In this document: positions 54,842 to 62,653 of the stretch, in pieces
How positions within the stretch are numbered: position 1 is the stretch's first letter
Layout: each line of letters begins with the position of its first letter
Source of the DNA: Nostoc sp. NMS7
GTDB taxonomy: Bacteria; Cyanobacteriota; Cyanobacteriia; Cyanobacteriales; Nostocaceae
Reading direction: 5' to 3'
Length of the DNA stretch: 64,000 bases
Assembly: GCF_017115085.1 (NCBI RefSeq)
Contig: NZ_JABXKJ010000107.1
Coordinates: 1 to 64,000, forward strand
The notes under the pieces: generated by a model
What the model was told of the DNA's origin: nothing
The model's input: only the letters and a program-made list of their open reading frames with translations
Database searches by the model: none
Program-made: the position numbers and the translations under genes

Positions 54842-55849
54842 ATGAATGCAGATATATCCGCACTCTGGGATAGAATTCAGGGAATGATTAACGGATTCAT
54901 TGTCCTACTGCCGAATATCGTGCTGGCATTGATTGTCTTTGCAATCTTCTTCGCGGTGGCTAGAGCGATTAAGAGAGTAGTTAAACGATTGACTCGCGAT
55001 CGCCACCAAGCTCGGAATCTAGGACTAGTACTGGGACGCTTGGCGCAAGGTACAATACTGTTAATCGGGCTATTTGTGGCTTTGTCGATTGTAATACCGA
55101 CATTCCGAGCCGGAGATTTGATACAACTACTGGGGATTAGCGGCGTAGCGATCGGCTTTGCCTTTCGTGACATTCTGCAAAACTTCTTGGCTGGGATTCT
55201 GATCCTCTTGACAGAGCCGTTCCAAATCAATGACCAAATAGTTTTTAAAGGCTTTGAAGGAACTGTAGAAAATATTGAGACACGAGCGACAACAATTAGA
55301 ACTTACGATGGTCGTCGCATTGTCATTCCTAACTCAGAATTGTTCACTAATTCGGTAACTGTAAACACTGCCTTTGAAAGTCGCCGACTACAGTATGATG
55401 TCGGTATTGGTTACGGCGATGATATAGACCGAGCCAAGGAGTTAATGCTTGAAGCATTGCATAGTGTGCCGGAAATACTGAAAGATCCTGCTCCTGATGT
55501 GCTGCTCATGGAACTTGCCGAAAGTACCGTTAATATCCGCATTCGTTGGTGGATCAACCCGCCACGACGTGCAGATGACCTCGCATCAAGGGACAAAGTG
55601 CTGTCTGCAATTAAGAAAACCTTAGTTGAAAATGGCATTGATTTGCCTTTTCCCACACAGCAAATTTTATTCCATGACCAGACAGAAGAGATAGATGGCG
55701 ATCGCTCCCGTCAGCGTGAAGGTTGGCCATCTGGTAAAGGTGAAATACCAAAGCCTCGCAGCATTAGCAGTTCACTCAGGTTACTTGCTCAAAAGCAAGA
55801 TGATGGCAATAGTAAAGTAGATTCTACAACGGTCAATAACGAAACATGA
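54842..55849 (+). CDS. Small-conductance mechanosensitive channel (MscS family)
   Basis: 335-aa channel. Helix 1 (about 15-39), helix 2 (about 60-80) and the pore-lining region IQLLGISGVAIGFAFRDILQNFLAGILILL, broken by glycines as in MscS helix 3, then the beta domain VFKGFEGTVENIETRATTIRTYDGR and VVIPNSELF-type motif (IVIPNSELFTNS). The C-terminal 60 residues are charged and divergent. It releases solutes on hypo-osmotic shock. It overlaps the DUF2254 gene by ATGA, so they form an operon. Confidence 0.92.
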   Translation: MNADISALWDRIQGMINGFIVLLPNIVLALIVFAIFFAVARAIKRVVKRLTRDRHQARNLGLVLGRLAQGTILLIGLFVALSIVIPTFRAGDLIQLLGISGVAIGFAFRDILQNFLAGILILLTEPFQINDQIVFKGFEGTVENIETRATTIRTYDGRRIVIPNSELFTNSVTVNTAFESRRLQYDVGIGYGDDIDRAKELMLEALHSVPEILKDPAPDVLLMELAESTVNIRIRWWINPPRRADDLASRDKVLSAIKKTLVENGIDLPFPTQQILFHDQTEEIDGDRSRQREGWPSGKGEIPKPRSISSSLRLLAQKQDDGNSKVDSTTVNNET

Positions 55850-57192
55850 AAAATGTCAAACTGAGCAAACTTTGGGATACGCTCCACTCAAGTTACTGGT
55901 TCATTCCCTCAATTATGGCTATACTTACCACTGCGTTGGCATTTACAATGTTAATGCTCGATCGCACAGGTAAAGCAAATATTAATTATTGGTGGAGCTA
56001 CACTGGTGGAGCAGATGGAGCGCGATCGCTTTTAGGAGCAGTTGCAGGTTCAATGATTAGCGTTGCTGCTACTGCCTTTTCAATTACAATCGTGGCGCTT
56101 CAGTTAGCTGCTTCCAATTTTGGCCCCCGTCTACTGCGTAATTTCATGCAGGACACTGGTAATCAACTTGTGCTTGGCACATTTATAAGTACGTTTATCT
56201 ACTGCTTGCTCATACTTCGGACTATTCATGGTGACGGAGATGGATATAGTCAGTTTGTACCGCAAGTTTCGGTTACATGCGGTATTTTACTCGCAATTAT
56301 TAGCATCGGAGTTTTGATTTATTTTATCGATCATGCTTCTACAATAATTCAAGCTTCACATATCATCGAAAACGTTAGTGATGACTTAGATAAAGCCATC
56401 GATCGCTTGTTTCCCAAAAAAATTGGGCGTAGCGTCCCATTTAAACAAGAAGTTGCAGAAATACCTGAAAATTTTGACTTCGCTGCAAGTCCTGTAAAAG
56501 TTAATAATAATGGTTATATACAAGCAATTGACGACGAAGGATTGATGAAAATTGCCCGAAAACACAATCTTTTACTGCGCGTCGAGTCTCGACCGGGAAA
56601 ATTTGTTGTTAAGGACAGTGATTTAGTTATGGTTTTTCCTGGTGAATTTGTGAACCAAAAATTAACCAAACAAATCAATGATGCCTTTATTTTGGGTAAA
56701 GAACGTAGCGAACAGCAAGATATCGAGTTTCCCATCGATCAGTTAGTAGAAATTGCCCTACGTGCGCTTTCTCCAGGAATTAATGACCCATTTACCGCAA
56801 TTCGCTGTGTTGATAGACTAGGAGCGGGACTGTCCCGTTTAGCTCAAAAAAATTTTCCTTCACCCTACCGTTACGATGAAGATGATAAATTACGTGCGAT
56901 CGCTTTTGGGGTAACATTTGAGGGATTGGTTGATAGTGCCTTTAATGGAATTCGGCAATATGCACGATCTGATGCATCAGTAACCATTCGTTTATTGGAA
57001 GCGATCGCTAATGTTGCAACTTACACTAACAATCCCAAATACCAAGTAGTTTTACAGCGTCATGCAGAGATGATTTTGCGCGGTAGTCAAGAGGGTTTAC
57101 CAGAAGAACTAGACCGCCAGGATGTGCAAAAGCAATATGACAATGCGATTCAAGCTTTAAAAAATCAGATATTAGCTGAAAGAAAAAAATGA
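55846..57192 (+). CDS. DUF2254 membrane protein
   Basis: 448-aa protein with four N-terminal helices (about residues 15-37, 60-85, 105-125 and 140-160), among them LLGAVAGSMISVAATAFSIT, TIVALQLAASNFGPRLLRNF and FISTFIYCLLILRTI, which are DUF2254 hallmarks. The C-terminal cytoplasmic part contains LVEIALRALSPGINDPFTAI, strongly conserved in the family. Function is unknown. ATGA overlap with the MscS gene indicates coupled synthesis and suggests a shared role at the membrane under osmotic change. Confidence 0.9.
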   Translation: MKNVKLSKLWDTLHSSYWFIPSIMAILTTALAFTMLMLDRTGKANINYWWSYTGGADGARSLLGAVAGSMISVAATAFSITIVALQLAASNFGPRLLRNFMQDTGNQLVLGTFISTFIYCLLILRTIHGDGDGYSQFVPQVSVTCGILLAIISIGVLIYFIDHASTIIQASHIIENVSDDLDKAIDRLFPKKIGRSVPFKQEVAEIPENFDFAASPVKVNNNGYIQAIDDEGLMKIARKHNLLLRVESRPGKFVVKDSDLVMVFPGEFVNQKLTKQINDAFILGKERSEQQDIEFPIDQLVEIALRALSPGINDPFTAIRCVDRLGAGLSRLAQKNFPSPYRYDEDDKLRAIAFGVTFEGLVDSAFNGIRQYARSDASVTIRLLEAIANVATYTNNPKYQVVLQRHAEMILRGSQEGLPEELDRQDVQKQYDNAIQALKNQILAERKK

Positions 57193-57217
57193 AACTTCTA
57201 AATTGGATGATTTAATT

Positions 57218-57328
57218 ATGGACTCTCTGGGGGCTGGATTAGCAGCTTTAATTAGTTTTTGGGCGTTGCGAAATTGGATAAATCGTAATGCAGAGGCAAA
57301 CAATTCACAAACTGAGACATATATTTAA
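57218..57328 (+). CDS. Possible 36-aa small protein
   Basis: MDSLGAGLAALISFWALRNW followed by INRNAEANNSQTETYI: a short hydrophobic helix and a polar tail, as in many small single-span membrane proteins. It begins 26 bp after DUF2254. There is no clear ribosome site, so translation is uncertain. The rest of 57193-57603 (about 270 bp before the next gene) has no feature I can support beyond GGAGGT just before the DUF3611 paralogue. Confidence 0.3.
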   Translation: MDSLGAGLAALISFWALRNWINRNAEANNSQTETYI

Positions 57329-57603
57329 AACACTTGATAAATGTTCTACAATAAAAAAGGATCTTCATCGTATGCTGAATCCGTCTACTAAAAAGCTTGA
57401 AACTCTTCCTTTCTAAGTCAAGAATAGCAGTCGTTATTACTAGCATTTTATTTATGCTTACTACGCGAAATTTAGGCTTCTAACCTGGATTTAAAAGTAA
57501 AGTTCTGATGCTTAACTAAAGGTTTAGTATAGCAGGTAAAGAAGAGGAATAAATAAATTCCAATTTTCTACATTCCCTTAAATCATCTACTTAGGAGGTA
57601 TAT

Positions 57604-58170
57604 ATGTTAGATATAGAACAATTTTCACATCCACCAAAAAAACAAGAATTTGCTGCAATCTTTCGTTTAGTAAGTCGAATTAGTTTTTGGGTGCAGTTAG
57701 TACTTGGTGGTGTTTCTGGCATCGCTGTATTCTTGTCATGCTTTAGTCGTAGTATTACCACTCAAACAAACAATGCAGGTATAGGGTTTGGGATATTTTT
57801 GGCTATTGTTGGTATTTTATTGCTGTGCTTTCGAGTATATTGGGCTGTCCGTTATCGGAAAATGGCTAAACTTTTACAAACACCAAATTCTGAAAACCAT
57901 CCCAAAAAAGAAGACGTAATTAAAAGTTTACAAATTGGATTGCTTGTGAGTTTAATAGGCTTATTAATAGCTTTTCTTGCTTCGGAAGTGACGGTTACAG
58001 TTATATTGGGAAAAGCAGTAGCACAACCTCAAGGCGTCGCAATTTATCAACCATAAAATGTAATTCGTTCGCTAGATATTTTTGTCATGTTAGCAAATGT
58101 AAACATGATTGGCGCTCACTTTTTTGGTGGAGTTACCTCTCTTGGTCTACTCTATTGGTTGGAAGAGTAA
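57604..58170 (+). pseudogene. DUF3611 paralogue interrupted by one in-frame stop codon
   Basis: The frame starts after AGGAGGT and reads like the complete DUF3611 protein at 37012: RISFWVQLVLGGVSGIAVFL, HPKKEDVIKSLQIGLLVSLI and AVAQPQGVAIYQP. A TAA at 58054-58056 then interrupts it. The same frame continues as NVIRSLDIFVMLANVNMIGA and HFFGGVTSLGLLYWLEE to a natural stop at 58168-58170, giving the family's usual length of about 188 residues. So a single nonsense change removes the last helix. The strong ribosome site is intact, so a 150-aa three-helix product may still be made. Confidence 0.85.
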
Positions 58171-58230
58171 GAGGTGCAGCATTGATTTGATTTTCCTAAC
58201 TTATGGCTATAGAATTACTAATCTATCTCA

Positions 58231-58485
58231 GCGATCGCTCGTGGTTTTGCCACAGCAGCCGGATTAGAACGCAGCACAGCAGTCCAGATTGGGGTGAATT
58301 TGGCATTACGTCGTCCCCACAGTCGCCAAGATAAATTTGAAGCCGATCGAAGAGGACTGAAGACTTTAGGATGTGCTGGTTATGCTCAATCTGCCATGAT
58401 TGCTTTTATGCAAAAGTTACTCAACCAGCCTTCAGTGCCAACATTTTTGAGTACTCACCCTGCAACCAGCGATCGCACAGAATAG
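58231..58485 (+). pseudogene. M48-family metalloprotease C-terminal remnant
   Basis: Open frame without a proper start: ARGFATAAGLERSTAVQIGV, then RRPHSRQDKFEADRRGLKTL with GCAGYAQSAMIAFMQKLLNQ and FLSTHPATSDR. The EADRxGL zinc-ligand helix and the ending STHPATSDR are typical of exported M48 peptidases. The HExxH active-site part is missing. The frame ends TE*. In another frame a short GDGRVGALTWQAL segment follows, perhaps from a peptidoglycan-binding-like sequence, but this is too short to assign. Confidence 0.75.
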
Positions 58486-58708
58486 TTGGTGATGGTAGAG
58501 TAGGAGCGCTGACGTGGCAAGCTTTACGCAGTAATATAGCACCCGTGCGCCGTCGTCGTTTCTAACAGTGGCTACACAAACTCTCGTCCGCCTGTGCGGA
58601 CTAAGAGAAAATTAATGACATAGGTAGTATTGCCTTACCAGAGTTCCAACAGGGATGTTTTTAGCCTGAGAGTGAGCAGAAAATTTCATGCAGCCACTTG
58701 ACATCAAA

Positions 58709-58730
58709 ATTAAGTGCATATACACTTAAT
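58709..58730. promoter_or_regulatory. Palindromic operator 1 in front of the MarR gene
   Basis: ATTAAGTG-CATATA-CACTTAAT: perfect 8-bp arms and a 6-bp centre, ending two bases before the MarR start codon. Size and symmetry fit a MarR-dimer site. Position suggests autorepression by covering the start of transcription or translation. Nineteen of its 22 bases recur, in the other orientation, at 59211-59230. Confidence 0.75.
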
Positions 58731-58732
58731 TT

Positions 58733-59191
58733 ATGGATAAACACACTAACCCAATCAATACCGATCTTCTAGATCAAGTGGGTTCAGCGTGCGCCTGTTT
58801 CAATATCCGAAAGGCTTCTCGTGTTATGACACAACACTTTGATGAAGTACTCAAGCCGAGCGGATTGCTAGTGACTCAGTTCACCATTCTGGCTGCTGTA
58901 GCGATCGCAAAATCAGCCACGGTCAACGAGTTAGCGGAGATGCTAGTGATGGATCGCACGACCTTAACCAGGAATCTCAAGCCCCTTGAACGCGAAGAAT
59001 GGTTAAAATCCAAACCTGGACAAGACCAGCGAACTCGTATCATTGCCTTGACCGAAGCCGGAGAAGCTGTCTTAGCGAAAGCTTTACCATTGTGGAAACA
59101 GGCTCAAAGCATGGTTGAGACAGCGCTTGGACAGCAACGATGGAACACTTTGTTGGCGCATTTAGTGGAAGCAACAGCACTCTTGCGTTAA
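58733..59191 (+). CDS. MarR-family transcriptional regulator
   Basis: 152-aa winged-helix regulator. Dimer helices flank the DNA-binding part: LLVTQFTILAAVAIAKSATV, helix-turn-helix VNELAEMLVMDRTTLTRNLK, recognition helix and wing LEREEWLKSKPGQDQRTRII, then the MarR signature ALTEAGEAVLAKALPLWKQA. Two cysteines (SACACF) near the N-terminus could sense oxidants or electrophiles. A perfect palindrome abuts its start and a second copy precedes the next gene, so it likely represses itself and the genes downstream. Confidence 0.9.
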   Translation: MDKHTNPINTDLLDQVGSACACFNIRKASRVMTQHFDEVLKPSGLLVTQFTILAAVAIAKSATVNELAEMLVMDRTTLTRNLKPLEREEWLKSKPGQDQRTRIIALTEAGEAVLAKALPLWKQAQSMVETALGQQRWNTLLAHLVEATALLR

Positions 59192-59210
59192 GTCTAAAAT
59201 TTTTCTCCAA

Positions 59211-59230
59211 AAAGTGTATATGCACTTAAT
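59211..59230. promoter_or_regulatory. Palindromic operator 2, downstream of MarR
   Basis: AAAGTGTATATGCACTTAAT carries AAGTG-TATATG-CACTT arms and equals the reverse complement of operator 1 over 19 bases. It begins 20 bp after the MarR stop and lies about 180 bp before the methyltransferase gene, where the promoter of the structural genes is expected. Confidence 0.7.
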
Positions 59231-59413
59231 TTCTCTATGTTGGCAGTTGATGATAAGCATTCAAATAAATCATCGGCACCTCGTGTCAAGGAGTCAGCAA
59301 CATGAAAACGATTGCGGACGTAGCGCGCCGATGACATGGTGGCAGAAGTTCAGGGCTATCATCTTTCCTCTCATAGCATTATTAGCAAAATCATTACAAA
59401 AAGGTAGGTCATC

Positions 59414-59884
59414 ATGGAAGAGGGCATGTCGGATAATCCTGGAGTAATTGCTTTTCCGCCAGCACTCTATGCTGGAACATTATTAATCGGATTAGTACTT
59501 AGTTTCGTGTTTCCAATCGACTTTTTATCGCGATCGGTAGCACTAGTTTTGGGAGTATTAGCGATTATTTGCGCGGGTTTGATAGTAACTTCAGCTTTTC
59601 GGACGATGAATCGCGCCCAGACAGAGGTTAACCCTTCACGTCCGACAACAGCGATCGTTTCGGACGGAGTTTTTAGGTTAAGTCGCAACCCAATTTATTT
59701 GTCTCTGACTCTGCTTTACATCGGCATCGCGTTGCTATTTAGTGCGCTCTGGGCATTGTTACTATTATTGCCCCTTTTAGTTATTGTGCAAATCGGGGTT
59801 GTTCAGCGCGAAGAGAGTTACTTGGAGCGTAAATTTGGCGATGAATACTTACGCTACAAGGCACGAGTGCGTCGCTGGGTATAA
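59414..59884 (+). CDS. Isoprenylcysteine methyltransferase-like membrane protein
   Basis: 156-aa membrane protein with four helices. The C-terminal signature of the ICMT/PEMT-like family is clear: DGVFRLSRNPIYLSLTLLYI, then REESYLERKFGDEYLRYKAR. In relatives this region binds S-adenosylmethionine and a lipid-like substrate. The ATG start is supported by TAGGTCATC upstream; GGTAGG gives a weak ribosome site, and a second Met (residue 5) is possible. It is the first structural gene behind operator 2. The short frames between MarR and this gene (59214-59413) are not convincing. Confidence 0.85.
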   Translation: MEEGMSDNPGVIAFPPALYAGTLLIGLVLSFVFPIDFLSRSVALVLGVLAIICAGLIVTSAFRTMNRAQTEVNPSRPTTAIVSDGVFRLSRNPIYLSLTLLYIGIALLFSALWALLLLLPLLVIVQIGVVQREESYLERKFGDEYLRYKARVRRWV

Positions 59885-59930
59885 ATTACCCATTCAAACC
59901 AATTGAAAATTACTCTATGGAGAAAAGCTG

Positions 59931-60353
59931 ATGAGCGACATCAATAAAAACAAGCAGATTATCCAGAACTTTATTCAAGTAGTTTGGAACGGTCGAAACC
60001 TTGCTGCTTTGAAAGACTTTTGGACAGAAGATTGTATCAATCACGCAATGCCAGGGTCAGAAAATCGAGGACTTGACGCGCTTAGGGTCTATCACGATTC
60101 GTTCTTTGATGATTTTTTCTCTGCTTTCCCCGACATCGAGATTGAAATCATGCAGCAGGTTGCGGAAGGAAATCGGGTTGTTACATATATCGTAAGCAAA
60201 GGCAGACACAGTGGCGCATTCTACGGCATTCCACCAACAGGCAAAACCATCTCAACATCAGTGATCCGAATTGATCGTGTTCAAGATGGCAAGATCGCCG
60301 AGCATTGGTCTGTTTCCGACGCGGCAGGTCTGATGCAGCAACTTCAATCTTGA
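59931..60353 (+). CDS. SnoaL-like ester cyclase/NTF2-fold protein
   Basis: 140-aa alpha+beta barrel. The family pattern is visible: NKQIIQNFIQVVWNGRNLAA, WTEDCINHAMPG, FFSAFPDIEIEIMQQVAEGN, GAFYGIPPTGKTISTSVIRI and DGKIAEHWSVSDAAGLMQQL. The central His-Asp pair of SnoaL cyclases is suggested by INHAMPG and HWSVSD. Relatives are widespread and rarely characterised; they act on small hydrophobic molecules. It lies 46 bp after the methyltransferase gene with a usable TATGGAGAAAAGC site, and belongs to the MarR operon. Confidence 0.87.
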   Translation: MSDINKNKQIIQNFIQVVWNGRNLAALKDFWTEDCINHAMPGSENRGLDALRVYHDSFFDDFFSAFPDIEIEIMQQVAEGNRVVTYIVSKGRHSGAFYGIPPTGKTISTSVIRIDRVQDGKIAEHWSVSDAAGLMQQLQS

Positions 60354-60482
60354 ACTGTAGTAATGCTTTTTGGACAACAAAAATGTCAAACACTGCAATT
60401 GCTACTGCTTGATATAAAAACTATGAGTTAGCCAAAATCCAAAATCTATACAGATTTATAGTTATCAACGCTAGAGGCTTCT

Positions 60483-61826
60483 ATGGCTAAATTTGATAAC
60501 CATCCTACCGTGAGATGGTGGCGTGAGCAGTCTACAAACAACCCAAAAACAAGCACAGTCGCTTTGAATTCTGATTCACTCCGAACACTTTGTTTGGATG
60601 CGGGTGCTGATGATGTAGGATTTGTGGAAATTTATCGACCCACGATCGCCGACCAACATGCCGAAATTCTGGCAGTATTTCCACCCACCAAAACATTGAT
60701 TAGCTTTGTCTGCTGCATGAATCGGGAAAACGTTCGCACTCCAGCGCGATCAATCGCTAATCTGGAATTTCATGCCAATTACGACCATGCAGATGAAGTA
60801 GCTCGAAACCTCGTCAAAGCATTCGCGCAGATTGGTGTCCGAGCCTTGAATCCGTCAGTGGCATTCCCAATGGAAATGGATCGTTATCCAGACAAAAAAG
60901 CCTGGGTTATATCTCATAAACCTGTGGCTGTTGAAGCAGGATTAGGACACATAGGAATTCATCGAAATGTGATTCATCCTAAGTTTGGTAATTTCATTGC
61001 CCTCGGTACAGTTTTAATCGATACAGAAGTAACGGAGTACGCCCACCCGATCGATTACAATCCCTGCATTGAGTGTAAATTGTGTGTTGCGGCTTGTCCT
61101 GTAGGCGCGATCGGGGCTGACGGTAGTTTTAGCTTTTCAGCTTGTTACACTCATAATTACCGCGAGTTCATGGGCGGATTCACAGATTGGACAGAGACGA
61201 TCGCTGACAGCAAAAGTGCTAGTGATTATCGAAAAAAAGTCAGTGCTTCTGAATCAGCCTCAATGTGGCAAAGCTTGTCTTTCAAGCCGAACTACAAAGC
61301 AGCCTACTGTATTGCGGCATGTCCGGCGGGAGAGGATGTAATTGCCCCATTCTTGAGCGATCGCAAAGCATTTATTAAAGATGTGGTCAAGCCATTGCAG
61401 GACAAAACCGAAACCATCTATGTGGTACCGGGATCGGATGCCGAAAACTATGTTACCAAACATTTTCCCAATAAAACGGTGAAGCTTGTGAGCAGTGGCA
61501 TTCGTCCTCAATCGATTCAAGGATTTCTCTTTGGATTACCATTGTTATTTCAACGCAATCGGTCGGAGGGATTGAGTGCAATTTACCATTTCACATTCAC
61601 TGGTTCTGAGTCTCGTCGTGCAACAGTGACGATTCAAAATAAAATGGTACGAGTTCAAGAAGGACATCTTGGGAAAGCAGATATTTCTGTCACGGCAGAT
61701 AGCAAAACTTGGCTGGGTTTTCTTGGCAAGGAACAAAACCTAATTTGGGCATTGCTGCGGTGTAAAATTCGGGTTAGTGGTTCTCTTAAGCTACTTCAGG
61801 CATTTGGTAAATGTTTTCCTGCCTGA
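60483..61826 (+). CDS. 4Fe-4S oxidoreductase-like protein fused to an SCP2 lipid-binding domain
   Basis: 447-aa protein with two parts. The first (about 30-300) resembles the epoxyqueuosine-reductase/reductive-dehalogenase ferredoxin region: VEAGLGHIGIHRNVIHPKFG, the 4Fe-4S motif C195-IEC-KLC-VAAC-PVGA (C195, C198, C201, C205), and a second cysteine group (C221, C276, C280: YCIAACPAGEDVIAP). The second part (about 345-447) is an SCP2 sterol/lipid-binding domain: FTFTGSESRRATVTIQNKMV, GKADISVTADSKTWLGFLGK and IRVSGSLKLLQAFGKCF. A redox module joined to a lipid carrier suggests reduction of a hydrophobic compound. It ends the MarR operon. Confidence 0.85.
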   Translation: MAKFDNHPTVRWWREQSTNNPKTSTVALNSDSLRTLCLDAGADDVGFVEIYRPTIADQHAEILAVFPPTKTLISFVCCMNRENVRTPARSIANLEFHANYDHADEVARNLVKAFAQIGVRALNPSVAFPMEMDRYPDKKAWVISHKPVAVEAGLGHIGIHRNVIHPKFGNFIALGTVLIDTEVTEYAHPIDYNPCIECKLCVAACPVGAIGADGSFSFSACYTHNYREFMGGFTDWTETIADSKSASDYRKKVSASESASMWQSLSFKPNYKAAYCIAACPAGEDVIAPFLSDRKAFIKDVVKPLQDKTETIYVVPGSDAENYVTKHFPNKTVKLVSSGIRPQSIQGFLFGLPLLFQRNRSEGLSAIYHFTFTGSESRRATVTIQNKMVRVQEGHLGKADISVTADSKTWLGFLGKEQNLIWALLRCKIRVSGSLKLLQAFGKCFPA

Positions 61827-62031
61827 AATATTCAGTTAAATGTGGTGAGAGGCGATCGCTTTTGGTCGTGTCTGTCGAGCGATCGCCTGGAATGGGAATA
61901 ATTAGGGCTTGCTGAAAAAAAAGAAAAGGTGACAGTCTCTAGATTCTCAGACCAAAGAAGTATATTACGGTGCAAGATAAGATTGCTATAAGTACAGCAT
62001 CCATCGGGGTAAAATGTTGGGAGTTTGATAA

Positions 62032-62349
62032 TCTCTTGCCCGTCAAGTTGCTCTCCAAAGGGTGCTGGAATATTTAGAAACAGCACAAAAGCGTCCCGGC
62101 ATTCAGCCAGAGTTTTATGACTACCAGAAGACGCTACTTTCAAGTGAAATTACCTGTTTGCAAGAAGAAATTGATAAGTTACTTGATGAATACCCAAATT
62201 TACAAGAATTTACAACCGAAGAACTGCGAGGGGAACTGCTGGCAATTGAAGCTGATACCTACGCTGAGTTTGTCCGCGCAGGTAAGTTAAATAAAGAACT
62301 GTCACCTTTTTTACAACCAACCCATGACAGAGCAGATGGGAGGGAATAA
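62032..62349 (+). pseudogene. C-terminal tail of a cation:proton antiporter
   Basis: Open from 62032: ARQVALQRVLEYLETAQKRP and then EFYDYQKTLLSSEITCLQEE, IDKLLDEYPNLQEFTTEELR, AIEADTYAEFVRAGKLNKEL. The helical charged pattern with IEADTYAEFVRAGxL is that of the cytoplasmic tail of long cyanobacterial Na+/H+ antiporters. No membrane part precedes it; a stop lies at 62029-62031. It is probably a remnant left by deletion. The assignment rests on recall of tail likeness and is moderate. Confidence 0.5.
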
Positions 62350-62365
62350 GTCTATACTGCATAGT

Positions 62366-62471
62366 AATACCGTTTCACTTTAAGATTGATACAGATTCTT
62401 GCAAGGGGGAGCAGAGGAAGCAGGGGGAGCAAGAATAGTGATTTGTATCAATAATTTCGTGAAATGGTATA
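62366..62471. mobile_element. MITE-like inverted-repeat element (about 105 bp)
   Basis: Left end AATACCGTTTCAC...TTGATACAGAT and right end, read on the other strand, ATACCATTTCAC...TTGATACAAAT. The arms are about 30 bp each with a few mismatches and enclose a purine-rich GGGGGAGCAGAGGAAGCAGG block. Nothing else is seen in the 62350-62653 gap. Confidence 0.6.
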
Positions 62472-62653
62472 TAGCGTCTCCTAATCTGCTGAGGTACGAA
62501 TTTATCTGTGTTGATTCATGTTTATCTGTGGTTAATTACTTCTTCTTGTATCTCATTGAAGTGAGAACCCCTGTAAGCGATCGCAACTTAACAAGATTGT
62601 AAACTCTTTAGGTTCTGTCTTCATTTGCTCCAGCCGTCAAAAATGCTATCCGT

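Noticed and set aside
53596..57192. DUF389, MscS and DUF2254 as a single operon
   Set aside because: MscS and DUF2254 overlap by ATGA, but 235 bp and a strong palindrome separate DUF389 from MscS, so only the latter two are joined with confidence.
59214..59447. 77-codon frame between MarR and the methyltransferase gene
   Set aside because: Overlaps operator 2 and runs into the next gene in another frame; composition is not protein-like.
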